Origin: Pinguiococcus pyrenoidosus
Taxonomy: Eukaryota > Sar > Pinguiophyceae > Pinguiochrysidales > Pinguiochrysidaceae
Reading direction: 5' to 3'
Length of the DNA stretch: 21,441 nucleotides
NCBI GenBank assembly: GCA_019677205.1
Contig: JAAMXY010004162.1
Span: forward strand, 1 to 21,441
In this document: piece after piece, positions 1-9,836 of the stretch
Layout: the number at the start of each line of letters is the position of its first letter
How positions within the stretch are numbered: the first letter of the stretch is position 1
Program-made: the position numbers and the translations under genes
The notes under the pieces: generated by a model
The model's input: the letters and a program-made list of their open reading frames with translations, nothing else
The model's database searches: none
Told to the model about the DNA's origin: nothing

Positions 1-127
1 CGGACAAGGAGAGCACCGAGAGCGGCGTCCGAGGCGAGACGGGCGGCTCCGGAGACACCACTTGGTCGTCGCCGCCATCCGGCAGCAGGATCTCGCCGGT
101 GTGGTAAAAAGTGCGGCGCGCCGACAT
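1..127 (-). CDS. N-terminal fragment of an unidentified gene (cut by window edge)
   Basis: An ATG on the minus strand at 127 opens a frame that runs without a stop to the window edge (42 codons plus one base). The peptide begins MSARRTFYHTGEILLPDGG and continues into a Pro/Ser-rich stretch. I do not recognise the family. Support is limited to an open GC-rich frame and a position divergent from the TMEM230-like gene, in keeping with the compact layout. It could be a first exon or a chance frame. No signal peptide is visible. Confidence 0.4.
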   Translation of the reverse strand, partial: MSARRTFYHTGEILLPDGGDDQVVSPEPPVSPRTPLSVLSLS

Positions 128-706
128 TGTGCGGCCCTGCGAGCGCGGAAACGACGACTGCTGAAGCGCTCGGAGACGGAAAAGGCGGCCCCCCAAAAGC
201 GCGCCAAAAGCGACTCTGCAGGGGGGACAGGGTGAAACTATGTTTCTTATCATATGTATTTTTTGAATGAATTATTTGTAATTCTCTTGAATATTTATGA
301 AAAATTATAATGAATAATATGACAGGAGATAAAAATGTAGTGTCGTTTATGGACGCATTCATAAACTAAGGGTTACACCCCCTCGGTTCAAAATAGAAGC
401 CACGGATCGAAAGATCGCCGCAGCGCTCAAAACAAGAGCGGTTTGCTCAAGGAATCAAAGAATCCACGAGACGATTCTGCTGTTCACCATCCAGAAGCTC
501 CGGCCAACGCCGCATGTTTGGCGCGCCGATCAAGTCGAATTCCTCTTCCTTTCGCTTGTCCTATGCTCAAGAATCTGACGGTCTCTCCGTTGCGCCAAAG
601 CCTAAACCCAAACTGGGCGCGAGAATCGCGCGTCGAAAGCCGAAGCGCCTTTCAACTTCACAAACATCCGAAAGAAGACGCGGCGTGTGTGACAGTTTAG
701 GCTGAA
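128..706. other. Intergenic region between divergent genes
   Basis: This 579-base stretch separates the minus-strand fragment (start at 127) from the plus-strand TMEM230-like gene (start at 707), so it should hold both promoters. It contains a sharply AT-rich island at about 236-345 and otherwise GC-rich sequence. Open frames at 443-700, 514-705 and 567-995 (minus) have no recognisable protein features. I see no tRNA or other RNA gene. Confidence 0.6.
236..345. other. AT-rich island
   Basis: Bases 241-330 hold only about 17 G or C out of 90 by direct count, in a window that is otherwise GC-rich. The tract has no obvious tandem unit, ORF or terminal repeats. It lies between two divergent genes, so it may be a promoter or nucleosome-free element, or an inserted fragment of AT-rich (for example organelle) DNA. 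Confidence 0.7.
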
Positions 707-1251
707 ATGGCCTCCGAAGCTCCAGAGAAAGGTGTGGAGATGCGACAGAGAAGCGAGGGAGACGAGTACGACTCAAGTGAGGCGTTCGCCTTGCGGCGGC
801 GGTACGTGCTTTAGAGTTGTGCGAGGTTTTTTCGGCTGCGAAAGTCCCGTGCTTGACATCTGCGACTACTTGCAGTCGATTTATGGTGCACCAGAAACTG
901 CCGCCGCCAAAGACGACTCTCGCAGCGGCGCTCATGCTAGTTTTAGGAACGGTGCGTCTGTATCTTTCGCGATTCTGGAGGATCTGAGAGCTCACGCTTC
1001 GTGAAGGTTTTACTATCGCTTGGAATTTACTCGATTGCGCATGGAGATATGAACAGAGGTCTTAGCCTCGCCGTGCTGGGAGCTCTGCGTAAGTAGGAGG
1101 CCTGGGGAACGAACAGTTGTGTGGACAAACTGACACGGGTTCCTTCGTCGCAGTCTTCATTCCCGGATCCTACGCCGCAGTGGTCATCTTCGGCACCTAC
1201 AACGGCTGGCGCGGCTATGCGTACCAACAGATAGCGTCCTACGACGAGTAG
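707..1251 (+). CDS. TMEM230-like two-helix membrane protein
   Basis: Four exons: 707-801, 876-951, 1007-1088, 1154-1251 (introns 74, 55, 65 nt, all GT-AG), giving 116 aa. The start is the first ATG, in good context (gaaATGg). An acidic, soluble N-terminus and an RRRR cluster (about 30-33) precede two membrane segments at about 45-66 and 75-98. Between the helices is a short HGDMNRG loop. The C-terminus contains LLFIPGSY, then GWRGYAYQQIASYDE. This matches the layout of the TMEM230 family (UPF0414): PPK-type entry to helix 1, FLPGFYHLRIAYYA-like second helix and a GYxGYxYDDIPxxD tail. Animal TMEM230 is linked to secretory and recycling vesicle traffic; the role here is inferred by homology. 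The tail motif and helix spacing make the family call secure, although the exons are too short to stand out as ORFs. Confidence 0.88.
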
Positions 1252-1405
1252 GCTCGCCTACCAGAACGACACGATTTGCGTTTTCAACTGGTCGTCTTGG
1301 TCTTGGATGCTCTCGAGGCGGCGAGCACATTCGCCTCCTGCTCTTGTGGCTGTTTGCTTGATTCTGTTGTCTTGCTTGTTTGTTTGCTGGTCGGATATGT
1401 GAAGC

Positions 1406-1435
1406 AGGACCTGCAAGGACCTGCAAGGACCTGCA
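1406..1435. repeat. Three tandem copies of a 10-bp unit
   Basis: The unit AGGACCTGCA is repeated three times without change just beyond the stop of the minus-strand GT92 gene (1450). It lies in the 198-base 3' region shared with the convergent TMEM230-like gene. It is a short minisatellite with no evident function. Confidence 0.85.
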
Positions 1436-1449
1436 TTGTGCATGGCATG

Positions 1450-4400
1450 CTACAAGTCCATCTTGTGACAGCGAAGCTGGAAGAGAGCGGTCCTAGTTTC
1501 CCCGTCCTCCTCCATGGTGGGGAGCGAGATCCAACCGCTCTGGGGAGCGCGTTTCCAATCCGGCCCTCCGGCCAGCGCGGCCGTCTGGTTCTGTGTGACC
1601 TCGGTGTAGACGCGACTGCTCTTGTCGCCCTTGAGCCTCAAGCGACGGCAGGCGTAGTCCAGGGCAATCAGATTTTCCCATCGCCGCTGTGGAGAGTGAT
1701 TGAGGCGGTGAGATGGAAGCGAAAGACCGGAGGCGGGGCGAGGTACGAGCATACCTTGAACTCATCCGCGTCGTAGAGTTGCGGCAAAGCGTCGAACATC
1801 TTCTGGAGCCACTGCATGGACTCTCTGAAGGGTCTTGGGCAGGTGCCTGTTGGCAAGGAGGGTGAAGAAAGTTCGTCCGCAGGCCGACGTGCCTCCATGC
1901 AGAGACAACCCGCAATACCTCGATAGGCGCCGTTGCGACTTGTCCTCCTCATCGACTCCGCCAGCTCGTTGGGCACGATGGCGAAGGTGGGATCGGCATG
2001 AAGAACCAGGGCTGTCGTGTTCATGTCCACCAGAACGCGAACAGGCTGCTTCAGCACGGCGCCTCCATACTGAAACAGAAGCAGGCAGCAACCAGGTCAC
2101 CACTCCCTGCCATTCGCGACCAGTCGGAGGAATCTAGAATCCCGGTACACTTGTATATAGTAGCATCTATCTCTCTTTCCTACCTTCTTGGGCAGGGCGG
2201 TGAGACCGTTGCCATAGGAACGCAGTCTCTTGAGGGCGACGCCGCCTGGCGGGTAGAGCGCCAAGCCGCCATGGACGTTCCGTAGCCAGACCGTGGACGT
2301 GCGGAAGATCTCTCGTGCCTATCGAGAATTTCGAGGGCACAATTCTCAGCATGACGGTGACGGTATCCAGGACCGAACATCTCCGTCCACGTCGTACCGT
2401 GACCATGCTGCGGCTCTCCACCAGCGGACTTCGAGGCACGCGCGTGATGTGGCGCAGGAGCGGCGACCAGTCGGAGCTGGTGTCGCTGGCGCACTTGGCC
2501 ATCTCGATGGTGTTGAAGATGAAGGCGTCGGCGTCGGGTCGCTCTTCCTAGAAAGCCCAATTTCGTGTGTCAGGCACTTCATAGGCCCACGCAGAGCCTT
2601 GGAAAAGGTACCTGCAGCTCCACAAGAAGTCTCGCCACCGTCTTCTCATCATCCACCGTCATGAAGTACTCGTCACTAAGGCGTTGAGGAGGAGAGAGCG
2701 AGCCAGAGACACAAGACGATCATTGCCAACGCCAAGTGTGCGCAAGATTCTCAGATGTCCACTTCGCACCTGTCCATGGTCGCCATCCACTCGGTGCTGG
2801 AGCCGTAGCGGCGCTGGCAGACACTCTCCTGGATGTACAAGCTGCTGAATTGCCCGACGCCCGCAGAACCCGAGAAGCCGTTCTGGTTCGGAAGCCGCGG
2901 CTACGAGTGTTTCGTCAACGCCGTCAGTATGGCATTCCCCATCGTGGCTTTTACATGAAGAAGCAATGCGAAAGAACACTTGCAGACCTGACAGTTCGGA
3001 AGCGGCCAGTGGTGATACACCACAAACCCACTCTTGATGTAGGGTTCCAAGGCGTCATAGGCAGGCAACGGCGCTTCCCCGTCGGGTCTCTTCACGACAT
3101 CATGAAACTCGATGTCCGATTCCCGGATGCCTGGGAAACCGAACAAAAGGTCATACGTGTAAGGTGGCTACATGCCACGGAAGGAGGAGGAAAAAGGCCC
3201 TGGCGTACCCATGGAGTTGTCGAAGATGATCATCCGGTCCACGCCGTTGAGGCGGTGATACTCCACCCACTCTCGCAGCGCCACATCGACGTTGGCCGCG
3301 CTCGGTATCAAGTTGTTCCTCTCGTCCCTGTGGCGCTCCGTCATGCAACTGTGGATGTATCGACAGCCTCGAGATCCATGTCGCCTACCTGTAGCTGTCC
3401 GTGGTGATCATGCTGCAGGTGCTGAGGTACACCTTTTGGTTGGTTGGCGCGGCGTCGGTGAGTCTCGAGAGCGATGGACTTCAGTATCGGACGACGAACA
3501 AAGTCAGTCACCTTGGGCAGCGGTGTCAACACACGCATCTCGAGGCTCTTGATGGACGTGATGTTGCCGTCCCTGGACTTGAGGTCCACGAGGAAGGTGC
3601 CGGCCTGTCCGTTCATGCCGCTATCCACCAGGAGTTTCTTAAGGACGTGCGGGCTTCTTGGTGCATCGTTTTTCAGGGGGACAAGCATACCGAGCAACTT
3701 CTGCGGTGCCGTTGGCGTTCATGAAGCACCGGATGCTTCGCACGCTGTGGCTGCTGGGCAGCGTGGGGTGGCCGAGGCACGTGCCCCATTTCACTCTGCC
3801 GTCGGACGTCACGCCGTTCTCACTCCCCTGCGCGGAGAGCTTGATCTCGTAGTTCAAGAGCGGCGCCATCAGGCTGTCTACAATGGTTGCACAGCGACGA
3901 CGTTGGGGATCGAACGTGAAAGTCCGTCGCTCGCATATGCGATGACGCGGCACTCAGTACAGGCTGAGCACCACAAACCTGTATGCGCAGACTTACCTTC
4001 CGGAACAGCCGTGGCCTTGCAGTGACTCTCATCGTAGAAGACAATGTCGGCGAAGCCGCCAGCGACGTCGAAGACGGCGTCGTAGATGCTTGGCGTATGC
4101 TGCGCTTTCGTCTCATCATCCACTGGCCGCGTATCAGAAGTTCGTGGAAGATGCGGTGAGACTGGATCCATCATCCTCAAGTGCCTGTATTATCCCCGCC
4201 CGTTTCGGTGTCTCACCTCGGAAGTTGGGTTTGTAGATCCGTGTCGCCAGCACTTTGGCGTCCGACGTCGTCGTCGAGGTCGTCGTCGTCATTGCCGTTG
4301 TCACCGTCGGTGGTACGGTTTGCGCAAAGGCTTCATCCTGGGACTCAGCGACTTCGGCCTCCACTGCTTGGAAGACACTCTCCTCGGATTCTACCGCCGG

Positions 4401-5636
4401 CGTCTCTGCATCCTCCCCGGCGACCTCCTGCACAATTGGTTCCTCCAGCAAGGCCAGCGCTTCCTGGGCCAAGGCCACTTTGGCGCGGTGCTCATCGTGG
4501 AGGACCTCCAGCGGCTTCATCATGTACTTGGGAGCCTGGCTCTTGCGCGCCGGCCCGGCCAGCAGGACGTCGGGCACCTCGGGTATCACCTCAAAGTCCT
4601 CGGCGAATGGCTGTAGTACGCGCTCTGGTGGCGGCGGCGGCGGAGGCGGCGGCGGGGGAGGCTGGACACCGTGTGGCTCAGAGTCTGCCTCGGCTGCTGC
4701 TTCTAGAGCAGGCGCCGGCGCTGCTTGGATCGGCTCGAGTTGCTCTTGCGCTTCTGTGGGCTGGCTCTGGAAACCTGGCTCGGCTACAAACCCGGATCGT
4801 TGCTCTTGAAGCTCTGGCTGAGGCGGGAGTAGCGGCCGCGGTTGCGCTTCAGGAAAGTCTTGTGGTTGAGATTGAGATTGATGTTGAGGTTGACGCTGAG
4901 GCTGAGGTTGGGTTTCAATGGGCCGAGGCTGAGGCTGAAGCTCTGTCTGCTGCGGCTGGTGCTCCGGCTGCTGCGCCTGCCGTTGAAGCGCCGAGTCACG
5001 CTCAGTGCCGTGCTCGGCTCGAGGCCCGGGAGGTTCTAGGTGAGCTGGCGGAGATGCTTCCTGTGGTTGAACCCCTAGCTCTTGTTGCTCTGATGTCGAC
5101 TCCAAGTCCGACACCACGTGAGCCTGGCCATGAGGCACAGGATCTTCCTGTTCTTCTTGGTGTTGGTTCTGCTTCGGCTTCTGCGGCGGCGGTGGCGGAG
5201 GAGATGGCGGACGCGCAGCCTCCTTATCTGGCTCTCCCGCAGAATCCTTCACCAAAGCACCTCCATTCAGTGCCTCCGCTTCCTCCGCCGTCTGCTCCAT
5301 CGCGTCCTCCACTTCCGCCGCCAAAGGGTCAAGGTCCAGTGGTGCGTATTGCGAGCGTTTCCAGTCGATCTTTGGCGGCGGTGTCTCGCCGGAGAAGTCC
5401 ACCTGTGATCGGTGATGGCCTCCAAAGCCTCCAACGGCCGCTCCGAAGCCGTACCAAGCTGGCGCGTTGGTGTACCTGTGCGGCACCGCGCCCTGCTGTA
5501 CGAAGAGGCCGTGGAACTCCGTGGCCAGGAGGATCAGGAGGCACACTGCCGACGCCACGACTGGAAAGTACAAAGGCCTCAAGAAGCGGCGGTAGACAGA
5601 GGCGCGAGGCCGCTGTCGGTCTCGCGGAGTTCGCAT
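1450..5636 (-). CDS. GT92 (DUF23) family glycosyltransferase A, long low-complexity stem
   Basis: Fourteen exons on the minus strand: 5636-4217, 4122-3997, 3877-3691, 3656-3512, 3432-3389, 3327-3209, 3130-2988, 2900-2770, 2675-2612, 2547-2398, 2318-2184, 2069-1919, 1846-1755, 1686-1450; 1047 aa. The start at 5636 is the first ATG after an in-frame stop. A basic tail and a hydrophobic segment (about 21-40) make a type II signal anchor, so a Golgi location is expected. About 400 residues of P/Q/E-rich stem follow, including a run of 12 prolines. The catalytic part carries GT92 hallmarks: REWVEYHRLNGVDRMIIFDN (about 650-672), GFVVYHHWP, and the DxD metal/nucleotide-sugar motif MDSDEYF (D771, D773). 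Characterised GT92 enzymes (C. elegans GALT-1, plant GALS) are beta-1,4-galactosyltransferases; the substrate here is unknown. Splice sites were fixed by alignment to the neighbouring paralogue. Intron 3 (3657-3690) is only 34 nt. The exon 3 acceptor could alternatively lie at 3953. Confidence 0.9.
4622..5340 (-). repeat. P/Q/E-rich low-complexity coding segment of GT92 A
   Basis: Within exon 1 the minus strand codes for a strongly biased stem: polyproline at about 4627-4665, alternating Gln/Pro/Glu stretches at about 4700-5000, and another proline cluster near 5160-5200. The paralogue at 6167-9532 lacks this segment completely, so it was gained in one copy or lost in the other. The bias also leaves long antisense open frames here, which are not genes. 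Confidence 0.75.
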
Positions 5637-6166
5637 GCTTCTCGGTACCTCGGATGAGGCTCTAGCGGCGTCGCTCAAACTTCAGGGCCGACGGCAGAAG
5701 GATATCGGAGATTCCATGCGATCACACGTCCGATCTTGTGATCCAAGAAGCTGTGCTACGCATCGAGAAGCAGAAGAACAGTGACGTAGACCAATGGCGC
5801 CGCACTAAATCGGTTGCGGATCGGTGCGGCAATTGTGAGAGCCAGTATTGCGTGGGGCCGGAGGAGGACCACATGACAGCAATTTATGCTGTACCTGCCT
5901 TCCCTTCTAGCGCGCCGCGTGATAAGGCACTTTTGCGTCGCTCCGATTCGTCCGGGAACTCTACATCGCGTGTTCCGCAACCTTCCACCGCTGTAGCACA
6001 ACTTCGCTTCTCGCAAGTCCGTGGAATCCTTTGCGTCTCAGCGCCTCTCTCTCTCTCATCCACGCTTCCAAGCTTGGGGGACTCCGTAGCTTTTGTCTGT
6101 TTTGTCGTTCTCAGCTTCCCCCGTGAAAAATGCGCTGCTAAGCAGCAGACGCAACTGCAACACTCG
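5637..6166. promoter_or_regulatory. Shared promoter region of the divergent GT92 pair
   Basis: The two GT92 paralogues start head to head on either side of this 530-base stretch, so both promoters and 5' leaders must lie in or near it. I see no clear TATA box. A short CT run lies at about 6044-6056. The plus frame upstream of 6167 stays open back to 5738 and has another ATG at 5873, so the plus gene could start further upstream. Bidirectional control is an inference from the arrangement. Confidence 0.45.
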
Positions 6167-7022
6167 ATGCGCCCTGTGAAAAGCCGAGTCAGTCCCTCGA
6201 GAGGCGCCGCAGCTCCCGCTACTGTGCAGCTCCCAAGCATGGCAGAGTCGGCGCCAAATTTATCTCGCGACTCGGCGTTGCAAATGCGACGGCGCCCGAC
6301 TCGCCGAGGCGGCCTGGAGGACGGCATCCCGAGCGACGCAGATGGTAGCGGCAAGAGAGGCCTCGACAGAGACGATTCGTCTGTGATCCACCGACTTCGA
6401 CTGCCGCTCTTTGCGGTGGCGCTGTGCTGCCTGGGGATCCTGCACTGGCGCTCAGGCGGCCAGCAGGATGCCGCACACTATGACGTCCATGGCATCTTGA
6501 ACACGCATCCGGATGTGGTGGCGACGCGCATCCTTCGGCCCACTTTCAGAGGTAAAGCAAGGCTGTCACAGAGGGAGAAGGGAGACGTGAGGAGGCCGCT
6601 GACTCGTTGTTCCAAGTGCTAAAGGAGAGCGCTGACAAGGCCGTGCCGTCCATCTACGACGCGGTCTACAACGTGGACGAAGGCTACGCCGACCTGGTCT
6701 TCTTCGACATGCGCCACTGCGCTTTGCCATCGGAAGTGTCCCGTAAGTGAAGGAACCATTTGGGGATGTGCACCTGGCTTTCACATTTCGAGGCTGACTG
6801 GGCGTCTCCCCATCTGTCGTTGTCTTTCGCTGCAGAGTCCAAGTATCTGATTCCTTGGCTGGACTACAAGATCCGCCTGTCGGCAAGCAATCCGGGCTTC
6901 CGCGGCTCCACCTCCTGGGGCACGTGTATCGGCCATCCCACAGCGTCGACCAACCACACGACGCGCAGCCTTCGCTGCTACTTTGACGAGGACGACGCCA
7001 GGCATCTTGTGAGGTACCTTTT

Positions 7023-7089
<67 letters not shown>

Positions 7090-8757
7090 TGTGTGTGTGT
7101 ATGAAGGGCGGGGCCTCTTAAGAGAGCTTTGCTGGGATTTAGGAGGGAACGCGCCGTGTCGCAACGCGCTGTGCTGATTGCTTCGTTTGCTGCTTAGGGC
7201 GGTGTCGCCGATCTTGGAAGACGTCAATCGAAGCCGCGACTTCACCTTCTTCGTCGACTTGCAGTCTGGCGCCGAAGGCATCGCGTCGCTGATGGACTTG
7301 GAGATTCGCGTGCCGAGGCAGTTGCCAAAGGTGTGTCATCGTCAGCTTTCTGTGTGTAGGGCAGCTTTCTTGAGGCTCTTTCTTGCAGTCTTTCTTAACG
7401 TTTCTAATTTTTTCGCTGCTCGTCAAGGTGTCCCTGAGCACGTGCAGCATCATCACAGCAGATAGTTATAGGTACGCAGGATGCTTTTGACTCTTGTTGC
7501 AAGAATGATTGGATCCTCATGGAGGCTGCGGCGCCAACTGTGTGCCAAACGCTTTCCGGTAGAGACGAGATGAATCGCCTGGTCAAGAGTCCCGACTTTA
7601 GCATCGGCCTGAAGGAGTGGGTAGAGTACTATCGGATCCAGGGCGTCGAGCGCATGGTCATCTTCGACAACACTCTTGGTGGGTGTCTTATCGCCACGGC
7701 AAGTCAGCGCCTCCTTTCTTGCATGTAACGTTGACGCTGGGTTACGGCAGGGATCGAGACCGAAGAGCTTGTCAAAGGCGACATTGACAAGGAAGGGACG
7801 CGCATCACCAGCTTGCCCGCTTATGACGTGCTTAAGCCGTACATCGACAGCGGCTTTGTTGTGTATCACCACTGGCCACTGCCGCACTGCCAGGTTTGTC
7901 TCTTGCGCTTTCTTTCAAGTGTTGCGCCGCGCGTTGACAGCCCCCCTCACGAAGTCTTGCGCTTGATGCAGGCGAGACGAAACGGGCCGTCGGGAGACAA
8001 GAGCGCGGGCTCTGGACGGCGAAGTAGCCAGTACATCCAAGAGGCCGTCTGCCTGAGGCGATATGGCCCCCGCACGCGTTGGCTGGGCATCATGGACGGG
8101 TAAGATTCCTTTTTCATGATGAGGAGAGCGACTCGTGTCCATGCAACCCAGAGCTGAACACTGCATGCGCCACCTAGGGACGAGTTCTTCATGCCAGCCG
8201 ATCAAGACACGCGGATGCTGGATCTCGTAGGCCAGTTGGAGGTGCGAGCTGCAGGATCAAGCGCCACAGCTCGCGGACGTTTGAGTGTAAGCCAGCCCTC
8301 TTCTTCTTAACGACGCAGGAAAGTCGACCAGACGCCGACGTCTTCCGCTTCATGCCAGTGCACCTTGCGCGCTGCGCCAAGGAGGTGCATGGTGAATGGA
8401 CGCCGCTGATGCGCCACATCACGCGTATTCCACGAGGTCCGCCGGATTTCAACCCGGGTGTGTTCAAGGTGAGATGGCGTCGTTGAAGCAAATCCGCTTC
8501 TCGCTTCACGCTTGCTTGCGCCCCCCACATGAACCTTCGTGGCCTCATGTTGCTGGGGTTGGGCGCACTCCACTACAGACCAAGGAGATCATCAGGCCAG
8601 ATCGCGTGTGGAACCACCTCGTGCACTACTCGCGCGAAGCGTTTCCTCCCGCTGAATGGCCGGTGGAGAAGATGGGCCGCTACGGCAACGGCATGCGCAA
8701 GTCGCCTCCGAAGGTGATGTCGATTGTAATGTTGTTGAAGGCCGTTCACCCCCTTCT

Positions 8758-8795
<38 letters not shown>

Positions 8796-9532
8796 CCACA
8801 TTTTGACCTTTTGCCCCTTTTGTCCTTCGGTACGCTCGCTCTGTCTCTCCCCTTCCGAACCACAACAACCAGATCCAAGGCATCGAGGGCTTCCACTATC
8901 CGTCGCCGAAGTTGGTCTGGGTCGACAACAACGCGACCGGCTTCTTCTTGCATCTCAAGCGCAACTTCGAGATCACCGGACGAGCGAGGCTGAAGAAGAA
9001 GTCTGCCGAAGCGAAGCAGAAGAAGAAGAGGGTCGTCTCTGGTAAGGCAGTATCCCGATCTTGCAATCCGTTATTTAGGAGCCCAGCGAGCGAGCGTGAT
9101 CCGTCTCCCTTCCCCNGGCTTTCCCCCCCTAGGCACATGTCCTCGACCGTGGCCACCTTTGATGCATTGGATCGGCAAGCTGTGGGAAGAGGCGCCGGAT
9201 CTTTACGACAAAGAGCCGCTCAGGGTGAGTGCAAATGGATGGTGCAGTGCGTCTTGATTCTTGCCTGCTGAGACGGACCTGAGGCGTGGGCAACGCAGGA
9301 GAGATGGGAGCAGCTGCGGAGTCAGCAAGACAAATGCCTCGCGGGGAAGTCCTTGAAGAAGGGCGAGAAGGCCGTGATCTACGCGGAGCACCACGGCGAG
9401 AAGGGCTACCAGCTCTTCGGCAACGCGGTCCAGAAGGACTCGTGGATCTCGATACGATCAAGCAGGGCGAAGGAAGGATCCCATCCCACCGTGCCTTTTC
9501 AGGTCCGCTGCGACAAGTCGGACCTTGCTTGA
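6167..9532 (+). CDS. GT92 (DUF23) family glycosyltransferase B, short stem
   Basis: Fourteen exons: 6167-6551, 6617-6742, 6836-7013, 7198-7330, 7428-7471, 7563-7678, 7751-7893, 7972-8099, 8178-8241, 8319-8468, 8579-8713, 8873-9041, 9133-9224, 9299-9532; 698 aa. A hydrophobic segment (about 78-94) after a basic region predicts a type II Golgi membrane protein. GT92 motifs follow: KEWVEYYRIQGVERMVIFDN (about 305-325), GFVVYHHWPLPHCQ, YIQEAVCLRRYG, and the DxD motif MDGDEFF (D417, D419). A Lys-rich insert (KKKSAEAKQKKKR) in exon 12 is missing from the paralogue. Every intron matches gene A in position and phase (1,1,2,0,2,1,0,2,0,0,0,1,0). The start is uncertain: 6239 has a better Kozak context and 5873 is also in frame. 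Substrate unknown; galactosyl transfer is only a family-level guess. Intron 12 contains one undetermined base (9116). Confidence 0.9.
7025..7100. repeat. (GT)n microsatellite in intron 3 of GT92 B
   Basis: About 38 GT dinucleotides with one interruption near 7089-7090. The tract makes intron 3 the longest of this gene (184 nt), whereas the equivalent intron of gene A is only 34 nt. Confidence 0.97.
8757..8795. repeat. (CT)n microsatellite in intron 11 of GT92 B
   Basis: A CT repeat interrupted by TTT, inside the 159-nt intron between exons 8579-8713 and 8873-9041. On the sense strand it adds to the pyrimidine tract upstream of the acceptor. Confidence 0.92.
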
Positions 9533-9836
9533 TCCCGCTTCGCTCCACAGAACGATTGCAAGACTATGCCCACCGGAAGGCAAGAAGCGGGGTCGGGTCG
9601 ACGCTAGACCAGCACAGAGACGAAGGCAAAGTCGGCTTGCGACAGAACGACGCAGTTCTTGACAACAAAGCACGTCAGCTGTCCTGACTACTCTCCTTGC
9701 TCAAGTGCCATCACCAGTGCCCTCGTGCGGCCATCTGCGCGAAGCAAACACAATCATGGACAAGACACCTCTCCAAAGCTCATTGCTCACTGCAAAAGCT
9801 TTCCCCGACTCCGCCATCACCTTCAACAGCACGGCT
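9533..9836. other. Convergent 3' intergenic region
   Basis: This 304-base stretch separates the stop of GT92 B (9532) from the stop of the minus-strand Cys-rich gene (9837). It must hold both 3' UTRs and polyadenylation signals. I see no AATAAA signal, RNA gene or repeat. Confidence 0.6.

Noticed and set aside
370-410. tRNA-like GGTTCAAA motif
   Set aside because: The flanking bases do not form a T-arm stem and no acceptor or anticodon arms are present.
3878-3952. Longer exon 3 of GT92 A beginning at 3952
   Set aside because: The frame is open, but the acceptor at 3878 has a better pyrimidine context and matches the paralogue's exon start; the longer form would add 25 unmatched residues.
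4181-5665. 494-codon plus-strand open frame
   Set aside because: Mirror of the low-complexity exon 1 of GT92 A; no protein motifs, and the minus frame has the signal anchor and joins the GT92 exons in phase.
7014-7100. Poly-Cys/Val coding extension through the (GT)n tract
   Set aside because: A consensus donor at 7014 and a phase-matched acceptor at 7197 remove it; the paralogue has an intron at the same point.
9116-9116. Single N as a possible assembly gap or frameshift
   Set aside because: It falls inside an intron of GT92 B and affects no codon or splice site.
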